A model generated the notes under the pieces. It saw only the letters and a list, made by a program, of their open reading frames with translations, searched no databases and was not told the DNA's origin. A program made the position numbers and the translations under genes. A DNA stretch of 36,750 nt from the NCBI GenBank assembly GCA_001029295.1, contig LDXJ01000029.1, positions 1-36,750 on the forward strand, written 5' to 3'. Origin of the DNA: Peptococcaceae bacterium CEB3 (lineage in GTDB: Bacteria > Bacillota > Desulfitobacteriia > Desulfitobacteriales > Desulfitobacteriaceae). Shown in pieces: positions 16,282 to 25,093 of the stretch (position 1 is its first letter; every line of letters starts with the position of its first letter).

Positions 16282-16923
16282 TTGACACATATAGCAGAAA
16301 ATGAGGTGGCGGGAAAAAGGACTGGGAACACATTCCAGGCCAAAACGGTAAAGGGGGAGGCGACGCGGCTAAAACTCCTGAGTGCGGCGGAAGAAGTGAT
16401 CGGAAGCAAAGGGTACTTTCGCACGTCGGTCGTGGATATTACTTTGAAGGCGGGAGTGGCCCAGGGTACGTTTTACGTCTATTTTCCCGGCAAACAGGAT
16501 ATCTTCGAACAATTGGTCCGCGACCTGAGCCACAATTTGCGCCGGGAGGTGAGTCAGGCTTTGGTAGGAGCGCAGGGGAGGAGGGAGGCTGAGGAAAAAG
16601 GTTTGGCGGCTTTCTTCTCTTACGTGAAGAAGCACCGAAATCTCTACCGGATCGTTCAGGAAGCGGAATTTGTCGACGAGGAACTCTATAAATGGTACTA
16701 TCGGCGGCTCGCCAAGGGGTATGTGCACGGACTGCAGGCCGCGATGGAGAAAGGCGAATTCCGCCCCCTGGATGCGGAGACCGTGGCCTATGCCCTGATG
16801 GGTATCGCGGATGCCTTGGGCATGCGGTGGATCCTGTGGGAGGAAAAGGATGTGCCTAAATCCGTCATAAACGACGCCATGACGATGATCATGGAGGGCC
16901 TGAGCGCGAGAGAGGGGAGGTAG
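16282..16923 (+). CDS. TetR-family transcriptional regulator
   Basis: This 213-residue repressor has a typical N-terminal helix-turn-helix at residues 30-75 (AAEEVIGSKGYFRTSVVDIT, then GVAQGTFYVYFPGKQDIF). The C-terminal ligand domain is divergent and resembles fatty-acid-responsive FadR/YsiA-type members. TTG 16282 is favoured because GATGAGGTGAG lies 7 bases before it; GTG 16273 overlaps that site. Its stop is 1 base before the acyl-CoA ligase start, so it is probably cotranscribed and would sense an acyl-CoA made by the ligase. The palindrome at 14217 is a candidate operator. Confidence 0.9.
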   Translation: MTHIAENEVAGKRTGNTFQAKTVKGEATRLKLLSAAEEVIGSKGYFRTSVVDITLKAGVAQGTFYVYFPGKQDIFEQLVRDLSHNLRREVSQALVGAQGRREAEEKGLAAFFSYVKKHRNLYRIVQEAEFVDEELYKWYYRRLAKGYVHGLQAAMEKGEFRPLDAETVAYALMGIADALGMRWILWEEKDVPKSVINDAMTMIMEGLSAREGR

Positions 16924-16924
16924 G

Positions 16925-18433
16925 ATGCCGATGTATGCGGTGGACTGGCTGCTCCGGCGTGCCGAACTTTCGCCCGAACGCCTGGTCGTCATTGACACGG
17001 TCAGCGGGGAGCGTCTGACATATTCGGCGTTAAACGAGCAGAGTGAGAAGCTGGCGGCATTCCTTTATCACGAGGCAGGGTTGCGGGAGGGGGAGCGCTT
17101 GGCGATCCTGGCTCCGAATCGTCCGGAGCACCTACTCGCTTTGTTTGCCGCGCAGAAGTTGGGGGCGGTCCTTGTGCCCGTAAACTTCCGTCTCAGCCGG
17201 GGCGAATTGGAGTACATTCTGCGGGATAGTGCCCCTCGCGTTCTCCTCTACGATCCGGGTCTGAAGGAGGCGGCAGCCATCCGGGCCGCGGCGGAGATAG
17301 AACGTTTTATTGCCCTGGCCGCGGAGAAGACGGAAGATTCCCTGTTTTCACAAATCATGAACGAACCGTTCGCCGGGGATTTTCCGCGCCCCTGGCGTTC
17401 GCTCGAAGTCCCCTGGCTGCTTCTCTATACCGGGGGTACGACCGGTTTCCCCAAGGGGGCTCTTCTCTCCCAGCGCATGATTACCTGGAATGCCGTGAAT
17501 ACGGCGATCAGCTGGGAACTTAATTCCTCGGATATTGCTCCTATTTTCACCCCCTTTTTCCATACCGGCGGCCTCAATGTCCTGACAACCCCTTTAATCC
17601 ATTTGGGCGGAACCCTCCTCTTGCCGGGAGCCTTTCAAGCGGCCGGAGCCATCAAACTGATCAACGAGGAAAAGGCGACGATCGTGTTCATGGTTCCGAC
17701 CATGTTTCAGATGATGGCGGCCGAAGAGGACTTTGCCGGCACGGACTGGTCTTCCGTACGTTTCTGTATTTCCGGCGGGGCGCCGTGCCCGCCAGCTGTC
17801 TACGAAACGTACTGGCGCAAAGGACTTACCTTTAAGCAGGGATATGGCTTGACGGAAGTGGGGCCCAACTGCTTCGCCCTAAATTCGGCCGATATGCGCC
17901 GCAAAATGGGTTCTGTCGGCAAACCAGTTTTCCACAGTGCGGTAAAAATCATCTCCGCGGACGGCCCGGAAGCGGGGGTGAATGAAGTGGGCGAACTGCT
18001 GATCAAAGGGAACCATACTTGCCTGGGCTATTGGCACAATGCGGCGGCGACGGAGGCATCCTTTGAGGACGGATGGTTTCGCACCGGAGACTTGGCCTGC
18101 CGGGACGAGGAAGGCTACTATTTCATCGTGGACCGCAAGAAAGATCTGATTATCAGCGGGGGTGAGAACATTTACCCCGTCGAGGTGGAAACAGTGCTTT
18201 ACAGCCATCCGGATATCCAAGAAGCAGCTGTCGTCGGCCTGGCTCATGAAAAATGGGGGGAAGTGCCGAAGGCTTTCCTCGTGCTTAGACCCGGAGCCAA
18301 CCTGACGGCCGAGGAGGTGATGGCCTACTGCCGCACGCGCCTGGCGGGGTACAAGGTGCCCAAAGAAGTGGAATTCCGCCCTTATCTGCCGCATAGTGCG
18401 GCCGGAAAAATTCTGAAACGGGAACTAAAGTAA
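16925..18433 (+). CDS. Acyl-CoA ligase (AMP-forming)
   Basis: This 502-residue class I adenylate-forming enzyme activates a carboxylic acid to its CoA thioester through an acyl-AMP. Motifs seen are the phosphate loop YTGGTTGFPKGA, GYGLTEVGPN, the adenine-binding DGWFRTGDLA, the hinge DRKKDLIISGGENIYPVEVE, and the C-terminal catalytic Lys in AAGKILKREL. Length and motif order are those of medium/long-chain or aromatic acyl-CoA ligases. The start ATG follows GAGAGGGGAGG, one base after the TetR stop. In context it would activate an acid imported by the downstream ABC transporter or released by one of the hydrolases. Confidence 0.94.
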   Translation: MPMYAVDWLLRRAELSPERLVVIDTVSGERLTYSALNEQSEKLAAFLYHEAGLREGERLAILAPNRPEHLLALFAAQKLGAVLVPVNFRLSRGELEYILRDSAPRVLLYDPGLKEAAAIRAAAEIERFIALAAEKTEDSLFSQIMNEPFAGDFPRPWRSLEVPWLLLYTGGTTGFPKGALLSQRMITWNAVNTAISWELNSSDIAPIFTPFFHTGGLNVLTTPLIHLGGTLLLPGAFQAAGAIKLINEEKATIVFMVPTMFQMMAAEEDFAGTDWSSVRFCISGGAPCPPAVYETYWRKGLTFKQGYGLTEVGPNCFALNSADMRRKMGSVGKPVFHSAVKIISADGPEAGVNEVGELLIKGNHTCLGYWHNAAATEASFEDGWFRTGDLACRDEEGYYFIVDRKKDLIISGGENIYPVEVETVLYSHPDIQEAAVVGLAHEKWGEVPKAFLVLRPGANLTAEEVMAYCRTRLAGYKVPKEVEFRPYLPHSAAGKILKRELK

Positions 18434-18487
18434 AAGAAAAAGGAGAAAAGGGAAGAGAACGTGGGACGTGTTTTGTTTCAGTGGGGA

Positions 18488-18727
18488 GTCTCGGCACGTA
18501 TGAGCAATCTTGGGTAGGTCTCGGCACGTATGAGCAATCTTGGGTAGGTCTCGGCACGTATGAGCAATCTTGGGTAGGTCCCGGCACGAATGAGCAGTCT
18601 TGGGTAAGTCTCGGTACGTATGAGCAAGGATCTGTAAGTGTAGGTACGCACGAGTAAGTATTGGTGAGAATCTCAGTGAGTAGCGATGAAGCGGTGAGTA
18701 TCAGCGGGTATCGACAAGTATCAGTGT
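18488..18727. repeat. 30-bp tandem repeat array, three perfect then decaying copies
   Basis: Units of 30 bases begin at 18488, 18518 and 18548 and are identical (GTCTCGGCACGTATGAGCAA plus ten bases). Unit 18578 differs at 4 positions and unit 18608 at more. Units 18638, 18668 and 18698 keep only the GT.../GTA rhythm. The array fills most of the 355-base gap between ligase and transporter genes. There are no spacers, so it is not CRISPR. It ends 60 bases before the lipoprotein gene. Function unknown. Confidence 0.9.
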
Positions 18728-18788
18728 ATGGGAAAGTTCCGGCGAATATTTACCGTTTCAGGGAGCGCGAGCAAAAGGAGGGCTTAAG

Positions 18789-20018
18789 TTGAGGAAAACC
18801 TTCAAGAAGGCACGGATCGGAATCGTTCTTTTACTGGCGGGTCTTTTGGTTCTGACCGGCTGCGGTTCGCAGCCGTCCGCCGCCGGAGGCGGGCAAAACC
18901 CGTCGGCCAAAGCCCCGATTAAAATCGGGATCGTGACTTCGCAGACAGGCGCGCTGGAAGCCTACGGCCAGCAAAGCATCCGAGGCTTCAAATTGGGCAT
19001 CGACTATGCCACGAAAGGCACCAATGAGGTGGCGGGGCACCCGATCGATGTCATCATTGCCGATTCGCAAACGAAACCGGATGTAGCCAAACAACAGGCG
19101 ATTAAACTCCTGGAAGACAAGAAAGTGGACATTTTGGTGGGGTGTGCCAGCTCAACCGACGCTTTGGCTATCTTACCCCTGGCCAAGCAATACAAGAAAG
19201 TCATGGTGGTGGAACCGGCCGTGGCCGATGCCATCACAGGTTCACAGTGGAACCGCTACATTTTCCGGACGGGCCGTAATTCCTCCCAGGATGCTGTTGC
19301 CGGGGCGGCGGCCATCGCCAAGCCGGGAGTGAAAATTGCCGTGCTGGCACCGGACAGCGCCTTTGGGCGAGACGGAGAAAAGGCCTTCAAGATTCAAGCC
19401 GAAAAGCTGGGGGCTAAAATTGTGGCGGAAGAATTTCCGGCCGCCAATGCCACCGACTTTACCGCCAACATCCAGCGCATTATCAATGCCAAGCCAGATT
19501 ACCTCTTCGTGATCTGGGCCGGAGCTAATACGCCCTGGCAGCAATTGGCTGACATGAAGGTGGCGGACAAAGGAATTAAACTTTCCACCGGGGCGCCGGA
19601 TATTGCGGCGTTGAAAACCATGTGGAACGCGGTCGGCATGGAAGGGTTCTGCGTCTACTATTACGGTTTGCCCAAGAACCCGATTAATGATTGGCTGGTC
19701 AAAGAGCACCTGAAGAAATACAACGAGCCTCCCGATCTTTTCACAGCCGGAGGCATGTCGGCCGCCATGGCTATCGTCACCGCCCTGAAAAAGACGGACG
19801 GAAACGCCAACGCCGACAAGCTGATCAGCACCATGGAAGGAATGTCTTTTGAGACCCCCAAAGGTGAGATGACTTTCCGCAAACAAGATCACCAGGCTTT
19901 GCAGACGATGTACGCTATCCGCCTGGAAAAGGAAAAGGGTGTGGACTGGCCCGTGCCTGTGCTGATGCGGACGATGACTCCGGCGGAGACCGCTCCGCCC
20001 ATTCAAAACGGCAGGTAG
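18789..20018 (+). CDS. ABC transporter substrate-binding lipoprotein (LivJ-type)
   Basis: This 409-residue extracytoplasmic solute-binding protein belongs to the branched-chain amino acid/amide family (periplasmic-binding fold type I). A lipoprotein signal sequence ends in the lipobox LTGC, so Cys25 would be lipidated. The mature domain begins KIGIVTSQTGALEAYGQQ and contains the typical SSTDALAILPLAKQYKKV and NRYIFRTGRNSSQD segments. TTG 18789 lies 6 bases after AAAGGAGGGC. The other subunits follow at 21099-24586, separated by a hydrolase gene. The family transports amino acids, amides, urea or aromatic and aliphatic acids; ligase and hydrolase neighbours favour an organic acid or ester. Confidence 0.92.
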   Translation: MRKTFKKARIGIVLLLAGLLVLTGCGSQPSAAGGGQNPSAKAPIKIGIVTSQTGALEAYGQQSIRGFKLGIDYATKGTNEVAGHPIDVIIADSQTKPDVAKQQAIKLLEDKKVDILVGCASSTDALAILPLAKQYKKVMVVEPAVADAITGSQWNRYIFRTGRNSSQDAVAGAAAIAKPGVKIAVLAPDSAFGRDGEKAFKIQAEKLGAKIVAEEFPAANATDFTANIQRIINAKPDYLFVIWAGANTPWQQLADMKVADKGIKLSTGAPDIAALKTMWNAVGMEGFCVYYYGLPKNPINDWLVKEHLKKYNEPPDLFTAGGMSAAMAIVTALKKTDGNANADKLISTMEGMSFETPKGEMTFRKQDHQALQTMYAIRLEKEKGVDWPVPVLMRTMTPAETAPPIQNGR

Positions 20019-20129
20019 GAACATTGAGTTCGTGCGGACAGGGGCGAAACCTTCGATTGTTGCAGTTTTGAGAGAACTCCGGTTCGCACCTCTTTTAGTT
20101 CTAATTTCTCAAAGAGGGAGGGTTGAAAG

Positions 20130-20999
20130 GTGGAGAAGCCAGAAGTAAAACGGGTGCAGCTGGCGAATGGGGAGACATTAGGTTACCGGGTCTGCGGCCA
20201 GGGTGAGAGGACTATTGTCCTGATTCACGGTAATCTGGTTTCCTCGAAGTATTGGGAACGATTAATGCCTGCCTTCCCATCTCAGTATACGGTTTATGCG
20301 CTGGATATGCGGGGGGTGGGAGAGTCCTCCTACAACAGGCCCATCAACTCAGTCTGGGACTTTGCCGATGATGTCAGGCAATTCATAGAGGGTATGAATC
20401 TGAAAAGGTTTATTCTGGTAGGTTGGTCCATGGGTGGCGGAGTATCTCAGCTTTTTACTGCCCAATATCCCGCTTTGGTCGAGAAACTGGTCCTGCTGGA
20501 TTCTGTGTCGGTCAAAGGATTTCCTTATCCCGACCCGGATAATGGCAAGTATCTCAAGACGAGAGAAGAAGTTCTGACCAAAGGCGCGGGAGATCTGGCT
20601 GCACTCCTCGTGCAAGGCAGTGCCGAGGGGTTCCGGGCGGTTTGGGATATGGCGGTTTTCAACGTCATCCAACCGGATGAGGATTGGTACAAAGAACTGA
20701 TCGACGACATACTCACTTGCCGGTTCTTTCCTGATTCGGCCTGGGCGATGCATAACTTTAACTTGTCCAATGAAAACAATGGAGTTCTGAATGGGAACGG
20801 CCTTGTGGACAGGATAACGATGCCGGTGCTGGTAATCCGGGGCGACAACGACATGATCGTCACTCAGGAAATGGTTGATGAAACGGTGGGGGCGCTGGGA
20901 CCCACTGCACAGCTTCAAGTTATGGCGGATTGCGGTCACGCGGTGTTCATCGATAAGCCTAAAGAATTCATGTCTCGTTTTGAAGCGTTCGTGGAGTGA
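20130..20999 (+). CDS. Alpha/beta hydrolase
   Basis: This 289-residue serine hydrolase has the oxyanion motif LIHGNLVSSKYW, nucleophile Ser100 (GWSMGG), probable acid in VIRGDNDMIV and His in DCGHAVFIDKP. Here the HG motif is intact, unlike the hydrolase at 15403, so the two are not simple duplicates. GTG 20130 follows AGAGGGAGGG. The gene is inserted between the solute-binding protein and the ABC ATPases, which argues that it acts on the transported compound. Candidates are an esterase or an acyl-thioesterase/lactonase; the substrate cannot be read from sequence. Confidence 0.9.
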   Translation: MEKPEVKRVQLANGETLGYRVCGQGERTIVLIHGNLVSSKYWERLMPAFPSQYTVYALDMRGVGESSYNRPINSVWDFADDVRQFIEGMNLKRFILVGWSMGGGVSQLFTAQYPALVEKLVLLDSVSVKGFPYPDPDNGKYLKTREEVLTKGAGDLAALLVQGSAEGFRAVWDMAVFNVIQPDEDWYKELIDDILTCRFFPDSAWAMHNFNLSNENNGVLNGNGLVDRITMPVLVIRGDNDMIVTQEMVDETVGALGPTAQLQVMADCGHAVFIDKPKEFMSRFEAFVE

Positions 21000-21098
21000 C
21001 GACCCGAGATTTGACACACGACAGAGCTTATGGGGAGGCCGGGCCTCCCCATCCCGGGAGTCTGCACCCAAGGCGTCAACGTATCCCAGGAGGTGAGT

Positions 21099-21857
21099 AT
21101 GACCGAACCTATTATTCGCACGGAACAACTCACAATAAACTTCGGCGGGCAGGCGGCTGTTGATCAGGTGAGTCTGGATGTCGCCGCCCACACTTTTACC
21201 TCGATCATCGGGCCGAACGGAGCGGGTAAGACCACGTTCTTTAACTTACTCAGCGGGGAGCTTCAACCGTCCGGGGGGAGGATCTTTTTCAAAGGGCAAG
21301 ATATCACCCGCCTGCCGGCTCATGAGCGCACGCGCCGGGGTCTGGGCCGCACTTTTCAGATCACCAATGTGTTTCCCAACTTGACGGTACGGGAAAACGT
21401 CCGCTTGGCGGTTCAAGCCCGGGCGGGAGTGCACTACCAGATCCTGCGCCACCACCGTAAATACAGGCAGTTTGCCGAGAAAGCGGAGGATCTGCTCGAA
21501 TCCGTCTATCTGGGCGATAAAATGGACCTCCCGGCCCGGGCTCTGGCCCATGGGGACAAACGCAAATTAGAGTTCGCGATTATCTTGGCTCTGGAGCCGG
21601 AAGTCCTGCTTTTAGATGAGCCCACGGCCGGTATGGCGGTCGAAGAGGTGCCGGGGATTCTCGAGCTGCTGGGACAGCTGAAAGCCGGGGGGGAGCACAC
21701 CATCCTGCTCGTCGAACACAAGCTGGACATGGTCCTCTCCCTATCCGACACTCTGGTGGTTCTCGTCAACGGGCGTTTGCTGGCAACAGGGGAACCGCGG
21801 CAAATCATGGAAAACGACACGGTCCAGGCCGCTTATCTGGGAGGGACACCCCTATGA
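21099..21857 (+). CDS. ABC transporter ATP-binding protein (LivG-type)
   Basis: This 252-residue ATPase of the branched-chain-amino-acid-type importer shows Walker A GPNGAGKTT, Q-loop region TFQITNVFPNLTV and Walker B VLLLDEPTAGM. The family signature LSxGQ is replaced by LAHGDKRKLE, a known LivG-type variation. ATG 21099 follows CCAGGAGGTGAG. Its last 4 bases overlap the start of the second ATPase, which implies coupled translation. It works as a heterodimer with the LivF-type subunit on the cytoplasmic face of the permease. Confidence 0.93.
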   Translation: MTEPIIRTEQLTINFGGQAAVDQVSLDVAAHTFTSIIGPNGAGKTTFFNLLSGELQPSGGRIFFKGQDITRLPAHERTRRGLGRTFQITNVFPNLTVRENVRLAVQARAGVHYQILRHHRKYRQFAEKAEDLLESVYLGDKMDLPARALAHGDKRKLEFAIILALEPEVLLLDEPTAGMAVEEVPGILELLGQLKAGGEHTILLVEHKLDMVLSLSDTLVVLVNGRLLATGEPRQIMENDTVQAAYLGGTPL

Positions 21858-22585
21858 TATTAGAACTCAAGCAGGTTAAGACCCACATCGGTCAATTTCG
21901 GATCTTGCAAGATATCACTTTCGCGGTTCCGGAAGGAAAGGTCACGGTCATTCTGGGCCGTAACGGGGCGGGTAAGACGACGACCCTGCGCAGCATTATG
22001 GGTCTGACCCCTCCGACCGAGGGAGAGATCCTGTTGGACGGAAAACGGATCGAGGGTCTGCCTCCTCACGTCATTGCCCGGAAGGGAGTGGGTTTTGTGC
22101 CGGAGGATCAGGCGGTTTTTTCCGCCTTAACGGTGAACGAGAATCTGCGTCTGGCCATGCGGGGGCGGGATCAGTCCGCGGAGGAACGATTGACCTTCGT
22201 CTTGGATGTCTTTCCCGACCTCAAAGAAAAGCTCAGCCGCAAAGGCGGGGGTTTGAGCGGGGGGCAGAAGCAAATGCTCGCCATCGGCCGGGCCCTCGTC
22301 CGGGACAACCGGGTGCTTTTGGTGGACGAACCGAGCAAAGGTTTGGCCCCGATCATGGTGGAAAAACTGGCCCGGGCCCTGCGGGTGATCAAAGATCAGA
22401 CTACGGTCGTGCTGGTCGAACAGAATTTTGCCTTGGCCAGTGCCGTGGGAGAACGCTATGTCATCATCGACGATGGGCACACGGTGCGTGAGGGGATCCT
22501 CTGCGAATTGGAACAGGATCGGGAACTGCTCCGCCGTTACTTGGGTATCAGTCCGGCGAACGGTGAGAGGGGGAGGGCGGGATAA
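21854..22585 (+). CDS. ABC transporter ATP-binding protein (LivF-type)
   Basis: This 243-residue second ATPase of the importer shows Walker A LGRNGAGKTTTLRSIMG, signature LSGGQKQMLAIGRAL and Walker B VLLVDEPSKGLAPIM. It overlaps the previous gene by 4 bases and the permease gene by 1 base (TAATG). The C-terminal segment NFALASAVGERYVIIDDGH is the usual LivF ending. Confidence 0.94.
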   Translation: MILELKQVKTHIGQFRILQDITFAVPEGKVTVILGRNGAGKTTTLRSIMGLTPPTEGEILLDGKRIEGLPPHVIARKGVGFVPEDQAVFSALTVNENLRLAMRGRDQSAEERLTFVLDVFPDLKEKLSRKGGGLSGGQKQMLAIGRALVRDNRVLLVDEPSKGLAPIMVEKLARALRVIKDQTTVVLVEQNFALASAVGERYVIIDDGHTVREGILCELEQDRELLRRYLGISPANGERGRAG

Positions 22586-23454
22586 TGGGCATGGGAACTT
22601 TTGTTAACTTAACTGTAAACGGCCTGTCCACCGGGATGATGATCTTCCTCCTCGCTTCCGGTCTCTCTCTCATCTTCGGTCTCATGGGGGTTCTCAATTT
22701 TGCCCACGGGAGTCTGTTCATGCTCGGGGGGTATACCGGGGTGGTGGTCTTTGCCCACAGCGGCAGTTTCATCCTGGCCCTTGTCAGCGCGATGCTGGTG
22801 GGGCTCTTGGTGGGCTGGGTGGTCGAGAGGCTGACCGTACGGCGAGTTTACGGCAATGCCATTGCCCAAATCCTGGTCACCACGGGGGTGATGATCGTCC
22901 TCAATGAATTGGTTAAGGCCGTCTTCGGGCCGGACATCATCGCCACTCCGGTGCCGCCGCTCTTGGCGGGCAGCTGGGCTATCGGCAGCGTCATCCTGAT
23001 CAAGTATCGGCTTTTCACCCTGGCGGTGGGACTGGTGGTAGCGGTCGCGGTCCATCTCCTTCTCACCAAGACGCGCCTGGGCATGGTCGTCCGGGCCGGG
23101 GTGGAGAATCCCGAAATGGTGCAGGCCCTGGGCATCAATATCCGGCAGGTGTTCAGCCTTGTCTTCGCTTTCGGAGCCGCCTTGGCGGCCCTGGGCGGTG
23201 TGATGATGGCCCCGGCGGTTGGCGCGGTCAACCCGGACATGGGCTTGCAGAACCAGATGCTCGCCTTTATCGTGGTTGTCATCGGCGGGATGGGGAGTTT
23301 CCTCGGCTCGGCTCTGGGCAGTATCCTGGTGGGTCTGGCCGGGGCCTACACGGCCTGGTTTCTGCCGGAAGCCTCCCTGGCCGTGAATGTCCTCCTCATG
23401 GCGGTGGTCCTCCTGCTGCGGCCCAACGGCTTATTTGGGATGGGGGGTGAGTGA
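22585..23454 (+). CDS. ABC transporter permease (LivH-type)
   Basis: This 289-residue integral membrane protein is the first permease of the importer. It begins with the family-typical GLSTGMMIFLLASGLSLIFG and LNFAHGSLFMLGGY and has about eight hydrophobic segments. ATG 22585 overlaps the upstream stop; ATG 22591 is an equally placed alternative. Confidence 0.93.
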   Translation: MGMGTFVNLTVNGLSTGMMIFLLASGLSLIFGLMGVLNFAHGSLFMLGGYTGVVVFAHSGSFILALVSAMLVGLLVGWVVERLTVRRVYGNAIAQILVTTGVMIVLNELVKAVFGPDIIATPVPPLLAGSWAIGSVILIKYRLFTLAVGLVVAVAVHLLLTKTRLGMVVRAGVENPEMVQALGINIRQVFSLVFAFGAALAALGGVMMAPAVGAVNPDMGLQNQMLAFIVVVIGGMGSFLGSALGSILVGLAGAYTAWFLPEASLAVNVLLMAVVLLLRPNGLFGMGGE

Positions 23455-23455
23455 A

Positions 23456-24586
23456 ATGAGAGATGAAAGGGGGGAACGGGTGAGAGCGGAGTGGCCTGGA
23501 CCATCCGGATGGCGGGGACTTCTTGGACGGCCGGGACACTATGGGTGGCAAGAGGCCAAAGGATTGTCCTTAGCGTCCGGGCTGCCCTGGCTCGTCGTCC
23601 TGATCCTGGCCGCGCTGCCTCTCCTTATTTCTTCTTACGCGGTTTTCAACCTCATGGACCAGATTCTCATCCTCGGTGTCTTTGCCATGAGCTACGATAT
23701 CCTCTTGGGCTATACGGGGATCGTTTCCTTCGGCCATGTTCTCTTCTTCGGCACAGGTGCTTACACGGTAGCTATCATCCTCAAGCATACCGGGCCGGGC
23801 TTGGGTTTTTTGCTCCTGGCGGTGTTCGGCACGGTGCTCATTTCCTTGGTGATTTCCCTCGTGATTGGGTATTTGTCCCTGCGCGTTAAGGACGTCTACT
23901 ATGCGATGATCACGCTGGCTTTCGCGGAGCTCTTCGCCATCATTGCCGAGAAATGGCGGGCGGTCACGAACGGGTCGGATGGGTTCAGTTTTTCGATTCC
24001 CCATTTCTTGGAGGACCCCACCCTCTTTTACTACTTAATCTTGGTTTTTGCGGTCCTGACCGTGATTTTGGTGCGGCGGTTTATTCACTCCCCGACCGGC
24101 AGGGTTTTGCTCTCGATCCGGGAAAATGAGAAACGGGCGGAGTTTCTGGGCTATAACGTGATCCGCTTCAAACTGATTTCCACCTTGGTAGCGGGAGTGG
24201 TGGCCGGCCTGGCCGGTATCGCCTGGGCCTTGCAACAGGCCTTTGTCAGCACGGGGGTGATGGCGACGGACAAAACGATCGACGCCTTGCTCATGACGAC
24301 CATCGGTGGGACCGGAACACTTTACGGGGCTTTCATCGGCTCGGGGCTCACCAATTTTGCCAGTGACCGGCTTTCCAGCCTGGCTGAGCACTATCCTCTC
24401 TTGCAGCGCTGGCACCTTATTTTCGGTTTGTTGTACATCCTGATCGTCCTGTTTTTCCCCGGCGGCATCCTGGGTTTCTTCCGGGGGAAACGGTGGGGAA
24501 GAGGGCACGGGGCTGCAGAAAGGGGTTACAGAAGGGTCAAAGGTGAGCGGGCCGATGGGCCGGTTAACGGCGGGGGCAAGGACTAA
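23456..24586 (+). CDS. ABC transporter permease (LivM-type)
   Basis: This 376-residue second permease shows the family core YDILLGYTGIVSFGHVLFFGTG and the cytoplasmic loop SIRENEKRAEFLGYNV that contacts the ATPases. ATG 23456 is 1 base after the livH-type stop. The N terminus carries an extra hydrophilic 50 residues before the first membrane segment and the C terminus a basic Gly/Arg-rich tail of about 35 residues. Both are longer than usual. It completes the transporter. Confidence 0.92.
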   Translation: MRDERGERVRAEWPGPSGWRGLLGRPGHYGWQEAKGLSLASGLPWLVVLILAALPLLISSYAVFNLMDQILILGVFAMSYDILLGYTGIVSFGHVLFFGTGAYTVAIILKHTGPGLGFLLLAVFGTVLISLVISLVIGYLSLRVKDVYYAMITLAFAELFAIIAEKWRAVTNGSDGFSFSIPHFLEDPTLFYYLILVFAVLTVILVRRFIHSPTGRVLLSIRENEKRAEFLGYNVIRFKLISTLVAGVVAGLAGIAWALQQAFVSTGVMATDKTIDALLMTTIGGTGTLYGAFIGSGLTNFASDRLSSLAEHYPLLQRWHLIFGLLYILIVLFFPGGILGFFRGKRWGRGHGAAERGYRRVKGERADGPVNGGGKD

Positions 24587-24785
24587 AAAAGCCCGAGGGG
24601 CTGTGGTCCTTTAAGTCGCGCCACAGGTTGACTACAGGTGTTGCCCAGAAGTTTGGCGCGGTAGCGAAACCGGCGAGTACGCGGCTCCGGCTCGCGGTAA
24701 GCGTGCTGTGCAGTGGCAAGGCAACCCGCTATTTGGGGAAATTTCTAAGCGCTGAATAGTAACCAGAATTTTAAGCGGGGGGTGA

Positions 24786-24962
<177 letters not shown>

Positions 24963-24963
24963 T

Positions 24964-25016
24964 GATCGCCAAGATTTGAAGACCGCCAAAGATTTGAAGA
25001 TCGCCAAGGTTTCGTA
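24964..25016. repeat. Three 17-18-bp tandem repeats before the Amt-kinase gene
   Basis: GATCGCCAAGATTTGAA (24964), GACCGCCAAAGATTTGAA (24981) and GATCGCCAAGGTTTCGTA (24999) follow one another directly. The first begins 2 bases after the stop of the SDR remnant. The second and third copies hold the candidate -35 of the next gene. Confidence 0.7.
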
Positions 25017-25023
25017 GTATGAT
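24994..25023 (+). promoter_or_regulatory. Candidate promoter for the ammonium-sensing operon
   Basis: TTGAAG at 24994-24999 and TATGAT at 25018-25023 are 18 bases apart, matching sigma-A consensus at four and five positions. It lies about 70 bases before the ATG of the Amt-kinase gene, inside the small tandem repeat. Confidence 0.45.
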
Positions 25024-25093
25024 AGGGGCAATGTCAGCCGTTCCGCGGAAGTGCGCCGGCTCGGCAAGGCAAAACGAGGAGCATGAGCGGTTC

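Noticed and set aside
14270-18433. An OleABCD-type olefin or beta-lactone pathway (thiolase, hydrolase, ligase, SDR)
   Set aside because: The set is superficially similar, but the ligase has normal acyl-CoA-ligase motifs including the C-terminal Lys, the KAS III-like protein lacks the OleA Asn, the SDR is a FabG-like remnant, and a Liv importer dominates the cluster.
18285-18587. Minus-strand frame encoding a perfect decapeptide repeat (PTQDCSYVPR)
   Set aside because: The repeat arises because the DNA unit is 30 bp, a multiple of three. The frame runs antisense into the acyl-CoA ligase gene and has no ribosome site.
18488-18727. CRISPR array
   Set aside because: Units are contiguous with no unique spacers, copies decay steadily, and no cas genes are present.
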